Part shown: positions 1 to 7,366 of the stretch, one piece after another
Layout: each line of letters opens with the position of its first letter
How positions within the stretch are numbered: position 1 is the stretch's first letter
DNA from: Candidatus Aenigmatarchaeota archaeon
GTDB lineage: Archaea; Aenigmatarchaeota; Aenigmatarchaeia; CG10238-14
DNA length: 36,201 bases
Assembly: GCA_030672375.1 (NCBI GenBank)
Contig: DAOVGP010000010.1
Location: 1-36,201, forward strand
Direction of reading: 5' to 3'
Translations under genes and position numbers: made by a program
Notes under the pieces: model-generated
Told to the model about the DNA's origin: nothing
What the model saw: the letters and a program-made list of their open reading frames with translations, nothing else
Databases searched by the model: none

Positions 1-66
1 CCGGTTGACGTTAGGAATATAGCCATGAAGGCCTTTGAGTTATTCAATTCATTGAAAAAATCATGA
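1..66 (+). CDS. 3' end of an unidentified gene (partial)
   Basis: Frame 1 is open from the first base and ends with TGA at 64-66, giving a 21-residue tail that ends in NSLKKS. The tail is compatible with a C-terminal helix. It is too short to assign to a family, and the gene would extend left of the window. The open frame could be chance at this length, so confidence is low. The following 164 bases hold no convincing gene, only frames of 12-14 codons. Confidence 0.35.
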   Translation, partial: PVDVRNIAMKAFELFNSLKKS

Positions 67-231
67 TAAAAGATGAAACACTTAAATCCCTGTATAACAA
101 ATTATAGAAGATATTAGAAAGTGAGTCGGTATGACTGGTGAAGTATTTTTGCTCGGCCAAAAAGAATGAAACCTACTTTTTCTTTAGTCATAACTCTTTC
201 AGTCTTACCTTTATTGATTTCAATTATTTTT

Positions 232-238
232 GGAGGTG
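232..238 (+). promoter_or_regulatory. Shine-Dalgarno GGAGGTG ahead of the winged-helix gene
   Basis: GGAGGTG is a strong match to the archaeal anti-SD. An ATG at 247 has ideal spacing (8 nt) but opens an out-of-frame 11-codon reading frame. The in-frame GTG at 251 lies 12 nt downstream of the motif. TTG 230 and GTG 236 are also in frame but overlap the SD itself, so GTG 251 is preferred. Confidence 0.6.
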
Positions 239-250
239 TGTAAAAGATGG

Positions 251-706
251 GTGAATACCTTCTCAGGATGGAATTTAAGTAAGGAATATGAACATGTAAT
301 TGCTGCTTTCGTGGAACACAGATTACCAGAAAGGACTAAAGAAATTCTTCGAGAAGTTAATAAATACAGGGATATGTCTTACACTGCAGCTATTTACCGT
401 ATTTCTAATGATCTAAGAATTGCACCATCTACAATAAGGTGGAGTATGAAACTGTTAAGAGAATTAGGGTTGATTATATGTGGTGATGAAAAATATAGAG
501 GTGATAGAATGAGATCTTCAAACGCCGGAGAAGTAGCCATAAGACATTTGAATGGTGGAAAATATTCAAAACCAAAGGAATTTTACAGACAAAATGATAA
601 TAAAAAACAGGATGTAATTTTAGATGAAGGTTATCGTGAATCAGTCCTGAAGTTTTATAGTTATATGGACACCTTGGGGAATAGAAACTCTCAAAACTCG
701 TCTTAA
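251..706 (+). CDS. winged-helix DNA-binding protein (putative regulator)
   Basis: This gene of about 151 residues, read from GTG 251, has a predicted helix-turn-helix in its first half. The recognition-helix area reads APSTIRWSMKLLRELGLI, which is typical of winged-helix regulators, and a basic segment with KYRGDRMR follows as a possible wing. I do not recognise a named family. The frame can be opened upstream to TTG 230, but that would translate the Shine-Dalgarno. The last 22 codons run antisense through the 3' end of rpsJ and look compositionally unlike the rest (Asn/Ser-rich), whereas another frame stops near 650. The tail may therefore come from a frameshift. DNA binding is an inference from the fold; the target is unknown. 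Confidence 0.7.
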   Translation: MNTFSGWNLSKEYEHVIAAFVEHRLPERTKEILREVNKYRDMSYTAAIYRISNDLRIAPSTIRWSMKLLRELGLIICGDEKYRGDRMRSSNAGEVAIRHLNGGKYSKPKEFYRQNDNKKQDVILDEGYRESVLKFYSYMDTLGNRNSQNSS

Positions 707-961
707 AGCCCTATCGTCCGCCTGTAAATCCACGAGTCTTTTATGGATTCTCAATTCCCATCGATCAAAAGTCGTGTTACCATGCCCAGTCCCATCTCCA
801 CACGGTGACTTCATCGGTGCAACTCTCAACTTCTTTGTCGGCAACGGAATAGGGCCCTTATAATCAACACCGAATTTTTTAGCAATCCCAATTATCTCTG
901 TACAAATCTCATCCAGTTGTTTGGGATTCCTTCCCGAGAGTTTAATTCTCGCTATCTGCAT
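641..961 (-). CDS. rpsJ: 30S ribosomal protein uS10
   Basis: The 106-residue product matches archaeal uS10 in length and sequence: N-terminal IARIKLSG, central GPIPLPTKKLRVAP, then RWELRIHKRLVDL and a C-terminal PQGVHITIKL strand. uS10 binds the head of the small subunit. The start ATG at 961 lacks a clear SD. An AT-rich TATA-like stretch near 1000-1012, inside the end of the MFS gene, could give rpsJ its own promoter and a short leader. In many archaea rpsJ directly follows the EF-1A gene; here the two are about 10 kb apart on the same strand, separated by metabolic genes. Its 3' end overlaps the convergent winged-helix gene by 66 bases. Confidence 0.96.
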   Translation of the reverse strand: MQIARIKLSGRNPKQLDEICTEIIGIAKKFGVDYKGPIPLPTKKLRVAPMKSPCGDGTGHGNTTFDRWELRIHKRLVDLQADDRALRRVLRVSIPQGVHITIKLQD

Positions 962-996
962 TCCATCACTGTGACTATATTCTGATATGGGGAGAC

Positions 997-2100
997 TTAA
1001 ATATTTTTCTGATTCTTTAAACTAATTTTTGATTCTAACAGATTAAAAATAATAAAACTGGCTATGGCAAACACTGACCCGATATACATAGTAGTTCTAT
1101 AATCTCCTAAAGATACAATTATAATAGATAAAAAAGGGCCGATTATTGAAGATAAACTTTTTGTTGAATCCAACATTGCGGATACTGTTGCCTTCTCAAC
1201 GTTTTTTTCAGTTAGATACCTTAATGAACCCACGTATAGAAATGACCATGAAACTCCTAAAAACATTTGTACTGGTAAGATGTGCCAATAGATAGTTGCC
1301 CTTGTGTACAATAAGAAAGTAACGGCTGAAAGTATCAACCCATACCTTATCAAAAAGTGAGGTTTCAACCTGTCTGTGAGAGTGTACATTATTAAAAATT
1401 GTAATAAAGAGTTGATAGAACCTATTACGCCTATCCAGAAAAAATTGGCTCCTAAAGATTGAAGATACAAAGGCCAAAAAGTCCATATCATCGATGCTCC
1501 TAGGTGACGAATAAACATGGCAGAATATACTGAGAGGTTTTTCTTGATTATTTTAGTCGGGAACAGTGGTATGTGTAAAGGCTTGTTTTTAGTCGAATTT
1601 AACCCATAAGACATTAAAAAGGAAATGAAAAACGATAAAGAACTGAAGATGAAAACACCCTTTATACTAAAGTACATTGCAATGATACCAGCCAAAGTTG
1701 CACCTAAAAACCACCCCAACGAACCAAAGGCTGAGAATTTTCCTAAGTTTTTTTTGGATTCATACACATAGGCGACTAAAGCGGCTGGAAAAATTCCTAT
1801 ACAAAATCCAGAAATTGCACGAATCATCAATAGTGAGACTTCATTCGTAATAAAGATCTGAAGGAAGAATGCTATCGATGAAGCTATCAAGCCTATTCTC
1901 AAGAATAATATTCTGGTTCCACGCTTGTCAGATGCACGACCGAATAAATATGAGGAAAAGAATAGAGCGAATGCATAGGAGGCTACTACGAGTCCTATAT
2001 AGGTGTCTGATAGTCCTAGTTCCTTAGCAAGAAGAGGTATGAACGTCCAAGAAGCATTGGCCGCAGCAAAACTCAATAGTTGGATTAAACTAGATCTCAT
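997..2100 (-). CDS. Major facilitator superfamily transporter
   Basis: The 367-residue protein is strongly hydrophobic throughout, with about 12 membrane segments as expected for MFS_1 permeases. The loop after the second segment carries the MFS signature, here GRASDKRGTR around residues 54-63. Short charged loops (for example SKKNLG near 114) separate the segments. It is on the small side for MFS (usually near 400 residues), mostly because its loops are short. The start ATG at 2100 lies two bases after the stop of adenosylhomocysteinase, so the two are almost certainly co-transcribed. Substrate is unknown. Given its neighbours, export or uptake of a SAM-cycle metabolite is possible, but that is inference only. 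Confidence 0.88.
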   Translation of the reverse strand: MRSSLIQLLSFAAANASWTFIPLLAKELGLSDTYIGLVVASYAFALFFSSYLFGRASDKRGTRILFLRIGLIASSIAFFLQIFITNEVSLLMIRAISGFCIGIFPAALVAYVYESKKNLGKFSAFGSLGWFLGATLAGIIAMYFSIKGVFIFSSLSFFISFLMSYGLNSTKNKPLHIPLFPTKIIKKNLSVYSAMFIRHLGASMIWTFWPLYLQSLGANFFWIGVIGSINSLLQFLIMYTLTDRLKPHFLIRYGLILSAVTFLLYTRATIYWHILPVQMFLGVSWSFLYVGSLRYLTEKNVEKATVSAMLDSTKSLSSIIGPFLSIIIVSLGDYRTTMYIGSVFAIASFIIFNLLESKISLKNQKNI

Positions 2101-2102
2101 CC

Positions 2103-3356
2103 CTAAGTCCCTTCTTTCCAGTCAGTCAGATATTTCTCCTGTTCTTCTGTCAAACTATCTATCTTTATTTCCATAGATTCCAGTTTTAATCTTGCAACCC
2201 TATCATCGATCTCCTTAGGGACATCATAAACCTTTGGTTCAAGTTTCTTATGATTATTAGCCAAAAATTCGCTACACAACGCCTGATCAGCGAACGACAT
2301 ATCCATGACATCTGAAGGATGACCTTCAGCAGCGACTAAATTGATGATTCTACCCTTACCGAGGAGGTAAATCTTTTTTCCATTCTTCAATGTATATTCT
2401 TCAACATTTTTTCTTATCTCTCTCTTAGATTTTGATAAACTTTCTAAATCAGGAATAGATATCTCAACGTTGAAATGACCTGTATTTGCAATGATAGCAC
2501 CATCTTTCATCAATTCCATGTGTTCTTTACGGATAACATCCTTATCTCCTGTAATAGTGAGGAATACGTCTCCAATTTTAGCTGCTTCTTTCAACGGCAT
2601 AACTCTATAGCCATCCATAGCAGCTTGTAACGCTTTGATAGGATCAACTTCAGTCACAACAACATCTGAGTCCATCCCTCTCGCCCTTCTAGCAACACCA
2701 CCACCACAATAACCATACCCACATACAACGAAAGTCTTTCCTGCTAACATTATGTTGGTTGCTCTCAGTATTCCGTCTATCGTACTCTGCCCTGTCCCAT
2801 AAACATTATCAAACATTCTTTTTGTCGGGGTGTCATTAATTGCTATAACAGGAACTTTCAATGTACCGTCTTTTGCCATAGCCCTTAGTCTTATAACGCC
2901 TGTAGTAGTCTCTTCTTGACTTCCATAAAGGGTTTTTAACAAGTCCTTTCTTTTGGTATGGATTGCTGTGACAAGATCTCCACCATCATCCAAAGTTATG
3001 TTTGGATTGAAATCAAGAACTTTATTTATACACCAATAATACTCTTCACTGGTCTGCCCAGTCCAAGCGAAAACATGAATCCCTTCTTCAACCAATGCAG
3101 CCGCAACATCATCTTGAGTCGACAGAGGATTGGCTGCAGCTAGAACAACAGTAGCCCCTCCAGCTTTGAGGGTTTTCATCAATACCGCAGTCTCTTTTGT
3201 TACGTGTAAGGCTGCGCAGATGGTTAAACCTTTAAATGGCTGTTTTTTCCTAAATTCTTCCATCACCTTCATCAACACGGGCATACGACTTTCTGCCCAA
3301 TCTATGCTAAGTTTTCCTTGTTTTGCGAGTGATATATCCTTAACCTTGTGCTCCAT
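2103..3356 (-). CDS. ahcY: adenosylhomocysteinase (S-adenosyl- or S-inosylhomocysteine hydrolase)
   Basis: This family hydrolyses S-adenosylhomocysteine, the product of SAM methyltransferases, to homocysteine plus adenosine using bound NAD+. The 417-residue protein has the family landmarks: LHVTKETAVL (about 50-59), DDGGDL (123-128), EETTTGVIR (149-157), a long TKRMFDNVYGTGQS segment and the NAD-binding loop GYGYCGGG (213-220). Like other archaeal forms it lacks the bacterial/eukaryotic C-terminal tyrosine tail and ends WKEGT. In Methanocaldococcus the homologue acts on S-inosylhomocysteine, and sequence reading alone does not decide between the two substrates. A strong SD precedes ATG 3356. 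The gene lies in a run with an APS-kinase-like gene upstream and an MFS transporter downstream. Confidence 0.95.
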   Translation of the reverse strand: MEHKVKDISLAKQGKLSIDWAESRMPVLMKVMEEFRKKQPFKGLTICAALHVTKETAVLMKTLKAGGATVVLAAANPLSTQDDVAAALVEEGIHVFAWTGQTSEEYYWCINKVLDFNPNITLDDGGDLVTAIHTKRKDLLKTLYGSQEETTTGVIRLRAMAKDGTLKVPVIAINDTPTKRMFDNVYGTGQSTIDGILRATNIMLAGKTFVVCGYGYCGGGVARRARGMDSDVVVTEVDPIKALQAAMDGYRVMPLKEAAKIGDVFLTITGDKDVIRKEHMELMKDGAIIANTGHFNVEISIPDLESLSKSKREIRKNVEEYTLKNGKKIYLLGKGRIINLVAAEGHPSDVMDMSFADQALCSEFLANNHKKLEPKVYDVPKEIDDRVARLKLESMEIKIDSLTEEQEKYLTDWKEGT

Positions 3357-3363
3357 GAAAAAA

Positions 3364-3369
3364 CCCTCC
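3364..3369 (-). promoter_or_regulatory. Shine-Dalgarno of ahcY (GGAGGG)
   Basis: On the minus strand GGAAAGGAGGG lies about 7 bases before ATG 3356, one of the strongest ribosome-binding sites in the window. A TATA-like stretch at about 3393-3402, inside the end of the upstream gene, could also give ahcY an internal promoter. Confidence 0.7.
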
Positions 3370-3381
3370 TTTCCTAATAAA

Positions 3382-3954
3382 CTATTTTTTGATATATTTA
3401 ACTTTTAACAAATGAAATATCTTCTCTGAAGATTCTATTGGATCTAATTTATTAGATTCAATAATTAAGTCTGGTTTTTCTGGTTCTTCGTATTCGACAT
3501 CCACACCAATTACTTCTCCTAATCCATTGGCTTCTATTCCGTTCTCCTTTCTCTTCAAAGCCTTTTTGTATAAATTACTCAATACCAAATTATCTTTTCT
3601 CTTAGATTCTCTTTCCATGGAAACATCTAATGGAGCTTTGATATAGACTTCAACAAAATTAGGTATGAACTCCCTCGCCATCTCCCTCCATTTCCTTCTA
3701 TGACCAGTAGCATCGATTATAACATTCACACCATTTTCTGTCAACAATTTACTGACCAATACTACAGCCCTATAAACATAACCCCTTTCTTCCTCAGTGT
3801 ATTTTCTTTTCGGTGTCAATACTTCTCTAATCTCATCCATTTCTAGATGCTCAGCTCGTATGTTGTTTTGTTTTAATTTTTTCAGCAGTTCTCTTGCTCT
3901 TGCTGTTTTTCCAGAACCAGGTAAACCAGTCAACCAAACAACCCATCCTTTCAT
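3382..3954 (-). CDS. cysC: adenylylsulfate (APS) kinase-like P-loop kinase
   Basis: The 190-residue product has a Walker A motif GLPGSGKT (residues 10-17) followed by an APS-kinase-like pattern: EMDEIREVL, ATGHRRKWREMAR and EVYIKAPLDV. APS kinase phosphorylates adenylylsulfate to PAPS. No ATP sulfurylase or PAPS reductase lies in the window, so a role in sulfate activation is uncertain. Related small kinases in archaea may use other substrates. ATG 3954 follows the stop of the inositol-monophosphatase-family gene by four bases, and those two plus the APH-fold kinase form a compact three-gene unit. A phosphatase of the IMPase/CysQ superfamily beside an APS kinase suggests handling of 3'-phosphonucleotides, but this is not proven. 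Confidence 0.8.
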   Translation of the reverse strand: MKGWVVWLTGLPGSGKTARARELLKKLKQNNIRAEHLEMDEIREVLTPKRKYTEEERGYVYRAVVLVSKLLTENGVNVIIDATGHRRKWREMAREFIPNFVEVYIKAPLDVSMERESKRKDNLVLSNLYKKALKRKENGIEANGLGEVIGVDVEYEEPEKPDLIIESNKLDPIESSEKIFHLLKVKYIKK

Positions 3955-3958
3955 AGTA

Positions 3959-4774
3959 TCAACTCAATAGAGATACGACTTCAGAATAAATTTCTTCATT
4001 CGGAGCTGCCACATAATTAACATTCATGTTAAAATCGACTTCGTATTCAGTCCAATCTTTTCCATTCAAATCTTTGACAATTCCTCCCGCTTCTCTCACT
4101 ATCAATTGACCAGCAGTTGAATCTAGAGTTCTTTTACCTCCCAATGCTATACATGCATCAGCAACTCCTTCAGCGAATAAACACAAACTCAAACAAGCAG
4201 AACCAAGCATTCTTACAGACTTAGATTTCTCACCCAATTTTACTATTCCTTGAAAATTCCCCTTTCTATTAAAAGAAGCTATATCTATCAAAAAACATCC
4301 CCTTCTCTCTTCACTGACATGAATTCCTTTACCGTTCTTGAAGGCTCCTTTTCCTTTAACAGCATAATAATCATCACCGTTTACTAGGTTTTTTATGTAC
4401 CCGACCTCTATTCCTTCAATTTTTCCAGACAGGTCTCCAATTGAGATTGAAGTTGAATAAATAGGGATTCCAAACATAGAATTTTTAGAACCATCTAAAG
4501 GATCAACTACTATCATGACTTCTGGTTTATCACCAACAGTTACTCTACCTATTTCTTCGGATACAAACTCAAAACTCTTCCCTGTAGATTTAAAATGATT
4601 TAATATCAACTTCTCAGCTAAATCATCCAAGAAAGAAGTTTTATCACCACTAAAACCTATCCTCAGAATTTTTTTTCTCTCTTCTTTATCTGAATACTTC
4701 TTTACCTCAGTAAAAACTTCTTTACCGATATCTTGACATAACTTTAACCAGTATTCATGATCCATTTCAATCAT
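3959..4774 (-). CDS. inositol monophosphatase-family phosphatase
   Basis: The 271-residue protein carries the metal-dependent phosphatase motifs of the IMPase/archaeal FBPase/CysQ superfamily: SEEIG (72-76, acidic metal ligand), DPLDGSKN (91-98) and LDSTAGQLIVREAGG (217-231). The last departs slightly from the usual WDxAA form, having LDSTA. Archaeal members hydrolyse inositol-1-phosphate, fructose-1,6-bisphosphate or, in CysQ-like enzymes, 3'-phosphoadenosine phosphates. The substrate cannot be told here. Its ATG at 4774 overlaps the stop of the upstream kinase gene by 8 bases (a second in-frame ATG is at 4765), which indicates translational coupling. The neighbouring APS-kinase-like gene makes a PAP/PAPS-type substrate worth considering. 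Confidence 0.85.
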   Translation of the reverse strand: MIEMDHEYWLKLCQDIGKEVFTEVKKYSDKEERKKILRIGFSGDKTSFLDDLAEKLILNHFKSTGKSFEFVSEEIGRVTVGDKPEVMIVVDPLDGSKNSMFGIPIYSTSISIGDLSGKIEGIEVGYIKNLVNGDDYYAVKGKGAFKNGKGIHVSEERRGCFLIDIASFNRKGNFQGIVKLGEKSKSVRMLGSACLSLCLFAEGVADACIALGGKRTLDSTAGQLIVREAGGIVKDLNGKDWTEYEVDFNMNVNYVAAPNEEIYSEVVSLLS

Positions 4775-5879
4775 TCAAGTATGTATTAATTTTTTTGATT
4801 TTAAACTCATCCTCGTCCAAGACGTTATTGATGAAGTTTATTATCCTTTTCTTGTTCTCGTTTATAGTGTTTATTCTCTCTTCCTTAAAACCATGTTTCC
4901 TCATCCATTCTTGAGAATAGAACATAGGATGAATACAAACCAGTCCTCTGAATGCAAAGAACAAAGGTGAGACTTTGAACATTTCTGAATCGTTTCTTTT
5001 GTTAAAATACTCCTTGAAAAATAATTCTACTAGTTCCTTGAAAGGATCCCTTAACTCACCGAAAGACAACACAGAATAATTGATGAAATTCATTGTCAAA
5101 CAAGTCGTATCATCTGCAGGTTCGCCATACCTGAACCTGCTCCTATCCAGAATAACAAGTTCTCCGTCATTAAACCAGATGTTACTAGGATAAAAATCTC
5201 CATGTATTGTTCTTAATCTGTGGTGTTCATCCTTAATCTTATCCCACCACTCAACCATTTTCTTTACTATTTCTACTAAATCTTTTCTATCAACAAATTC
5301 AAGATTGTCAGGAAAGGTGTCTATGACACCCATCGTTAGTTCTCCATGCCCAACAAAGTCTCTGACGACTCTTCTATATAGGTGGTCTCCATTATCTCCA
5401 TTATAGTTGATAGAATGAATTTCTGCCAAGTATTTTGCCAGCGTTTTGACTCTTTCTTTATTCTCACCCTTCAACACCCCCTCTTCCCTGATATTATCAA
5501 GGTCGTTCCAATAATCTTTTCCTTTACCTTCTTCCATTACTATGAAAAAATCATTGGGATTACCAATTGATAAAAGTTTCCCATTATTTTGTATGGAACC
5601 AACATTTAAAACCTTAACGTGTCTAGGTAACAAATTGTAATCCATCAGAGCTCGTATAAGTACGCTTGCCCTGTCAGACGGATAATCATGTCCAAATCCT
5701 TCTCCTCTCAAAGTCTTCAGGATATATCTTTTTTCATTACCAGTTTTATCCACAGTATCGATAGAAAACCCCAAACCATGAAATCCTTCCCCTAATTTTT
5801 GAATGTTTTTTATCTTAATTTCAGAACCAAAAAAATCAGAAAGGTATTCTTTTAAGGCTTCCTTATTTATCTGCGTCAT
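4767..5879 (-). CDS. aminoglycoside phosphotransferase/choline kinase-fold small-molecule kinase
   Basis: The protein of about 370 residues has the APH-fold catalytic signature: an ATP-binding lysine in YILKTL near residue 55, the Brenner-type motif IHGDFYPSN (about 225-233) and the metal-binding aspartate in VILDRSRF (about 245). The family includes choline, homoserine and methylthioribose kinases as well as protein-kinase-like enzymes, and substrate is unknown here. Methylthioribose kinase is conceivable beside MTA-salvage genes, but MTA phosphorylase already yields the phosphorylated sugar. The open frame extends to a TTG at 5888; ATG 5879 is the more natural start. It heads a minus-strand run with the phosphatase and APS-kinase-like genes and shares a 50-base divergent promoter region with the phosphoribosyltransferase. 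Confidence 0.8.
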   Translation of the reverse strand: MTQINKEALKEYLSDFFGSEIKIKNIQKLGEGFHGLGFSIDTVDKTGNEKRYILKTLRGEGFGHDYPSDRASVLIRALMDYNLLPRHVKVLNVGSIQNNGKLLSIGNPNDFFIVMEEGKGKDYWNDLDNIREEGVLKGENKERVKTLAKYLAEIHSINYNGDNGDHLYRRVVRDFVGHGELTMGVIDTFPDNLEFVDRKDLVEIVKKMVEWWDKIKDEHHRLRTIHGDFYPSNIWFNDGELVILDRSRFRYGEPADDTTCLTMNFINYSVLSFGELRDPFKELVELFFKEYFNKRNDSEMFKVSPLFFAFRGLVCIHPMFYSQEWMRKHGFKEERINTINENKKRIINFINNVLDEDEFKIKKINTYLND

Positions 5880-5891
5880 TTCGACCAAACG

Positions 5892-5901
5892 TTATATAAA
5901 A
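5892..5901 (+). promoter_or_regulatory. TATA box between divergent kinase and phosphoribosyltransferase genes
   Basis: TTATATAAAA is centred about 33 nt upstream of ATG 5930, placing transcription start within a few bases of the start codon (near-leaderless). The near-palindromic AT core could also serve the divergent kinase gene on the minus strand. Confidence 0.55.
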
Positions 5902-5929
5902 ATTATTTAATCAATAAATATTTGGTTAC

Positions 5930-6586
5930 ATGGAAAAATTCAATTGTTGGTTACCTACTTGGGTTGAATTACACGAAAACATCAGAGATATCGCGAAGAA
6001 AATTAAGAAGGATAATTATCGACCTGACATTGTAATTGCTTTATCGAGAGGGGGTTTTATACCTGCCAGAGTCATCTGTGATTTGATGATAATCAAGGAT
6101 TTGCTCTCGGTAAAAGTTGACCACTGGGGTATAACTGCCACTAAAGACGGAAAAGCACATCTGAGGTATCCTATTGATGTTGATCTAACTGGAAAGAAAG
6201 TCCTTATTGTTGACGATATCACAGATACTGGAGAGAGTATGGCCATTGCAAAAGAATTCGTAGAAAAACTCAACCCCGAAGAAATAAGAACAGCAGCAAT
6301 ATTCCACATCAAAACTTCAAAATTTATTCCAAATTATTACAGCGAGGAAATAGATTGGATTTGGGTGATGTGGCCTTGGAATTATATTGAAGACATGTGT
6401 AACATTGTACCTAAAGTATTGGATGAAAATAAGGGTAGTTCTATCAAAGAAATCAAGAAAAATTTAAAAGAAAATTTTAAGATCGATGTATCAGAAGAAC
6501 AAGTCATAGAAATATTGGGCGAACTTGTTGTAAGGAATGTTGCTACAGAAAATGGTGAGGGTTGGATAAGGGGAAGAATAGATTAA
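5930..6586 (+). CDS. purine phosphoribosyltransferase (xanthine/guanine/hypoxanthine type) with C-terminal extension
   Basis: The PRPP-binding signature VLIVDDITDTGES lies at residues 91-103, and SRGGFIPAR (39-47) forms the N-terminal pyrophosphate loop. Together these define a type I phosphoribosyltransferase of the COG2236 kind, which joins a purine base to PRPP. A segment of about 60 residues after the catalytic domain is predicted mostly helical and ends GEGWIRGR. It resembles a small winged-helix-like module, though I do not recognise it. The gene is the only plus-strand one inside a long minus-strand block. Its stop overlaps the stop of MTA phosphorylase by four bases. Since that enzyme releases adenine (or hypoxanthine after deamination), base recycling is a reasonable role; the exact base is unknown. 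Confidence 0.85.
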   Translation: MEKFNCWLPTWVELHENIRDIAKKIKKDNYRPDIVIALSRGGFIPARVICDLMIIKDLLSVKVDHWGITATKDGKAHLRYPIDVDLTGKKVLIVDDITDTGESMAIAKEFVEKLNPEEIRTAAIFHIKTSKFIPNYYSEEIDWIWVMWPWNYIEDMCNIVPKVLDENKGSSIKEIKKNLKENFKIDVSEEQVIEILGELVVRNVATENGEGWIRGRID

Positions 6587-7362
6587 ACTTTTGCGCCTTT
6601 TAAAGCATCTTTACAGATGCATTTTCTCTCTTCGGGAATGTTCTTTATAGTTTCTTTTAATATAGCCTTTACTTTGTGTTGGTTTTCCTTCATAACTCTA
6701 ATTACTTCTTCAACATCCACGGGAGTTTCTGCCCAAACATCATAGTCGGTTATTGTGGCTATTATAGCAAAACATATCTCTTTCTCTCTTGCTAATATTG
6801 CCTCTGGTACTCCAGTCATCCCTATCAATTCGGCAAATTTTCTGAACATCCTACTCTCTGCTCTCGTAGAAAATCTAGGACCTTCGATACAAAGATAAGT
6901 TCCTTTATCGTGATGTTCTATTCCCAATTTCTCACAAGATTCTATCAAAACTTTTCTCAATTCTGGACAAAACGAATCGGCCAAAGAAACGTGAGTAACA
7001 TCACCCGTATCATAAAAAGTCGTCCTAGTTTTCTTAAAATCTATGAACTGATCTGGTATAACAATTTGTCCAGGTTTATATTCCTCTCTTAAAGAACCAG
7101 TAGCACATGAAGCTAATATTCTTGTCACACCAAGTTTTTCAAATCCATGTATGTTTGCTTTGAAGTTTATGTCATGAGGAGGTATCTTGTGTCCTTTACC
7201 ATGTCTTGATAAGAATGCAACTTTTCTATTCTCAAAATCCCCGACCAAGTAAGAATCAGAAGTTTTTCCATACGGCGTTTTCACATTGACAGGTCTTATG
7301 TTTTTAAAAATTCCTGGATCATAAACTCCAGTTCCTCCAATTATAGCAATCTCGACTTCCAT
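6583..7362 (-). CDS. mtnP: S-methyl-5'-thioadenosine phosphorylase (MTAP family)
   Basis: This enzyme cleaves methylthioadenosine with phosphate into the purine base and 5-methylthioribose-1-phosphate; relatives also accept 5'-deoxyadenosine or methylthioinosine. The 259-residue protein shows the family landmarks: IGGTGVYD (8-15), SRHGKGHKIPPHDINFKANI (52-71), SCATGSLREE (85-94), EGPRFSTRAE (160-169) and GMTGVPEA (181-188). The purine-contact region reads TDYDVW (205-210), consistent with the MTA/MTI-type branch rather than guanosine enzymes. SD GGTGA overlaps the stop of the upstream aldolase, so the two are coupled. With mtnA, the class II aldolase and the alcohol dehydrogenase it forms a coherent salvage route. 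Confidence 0.92.
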   Translation of the reverse strand: MEVEIAIIGGTGVYDPGIFKNIRPVNVKTPYGKTSDSYLVGDFENRKVAFLSRHGKGHKIPPHDINFKANIHGFEKLGVTRILASCATGSLREEYKPGQIVIPDQFIDFKKTRTTFYDTGDVTHVSLADSFCPELRKVLIESCEKLGIEHHDKGTYLCIEGPRFSTRAESRMFRKFAELIGMTGVPEAILAREKEICFAIIATITDYDVWAETPVDVEEVIRVMKENQHKVKAILKETIKNIPEERKCICKDALKGAKV

Positions 7363-7366
7363 TTAA

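Noticed and set aside
67..229. Tiny frames of 12-14 codons (for example ATG at 132 and at 76)
   Set aside because: They are too short, lack ribosome sites and have no recognisable composition; expected by chance.
2958..3408. Plus-strand frames antisense to adenosylhomocysteinase
   Set aside because: They overlap strongly conserved coding sequence on the other strand and have no protein-family signal.
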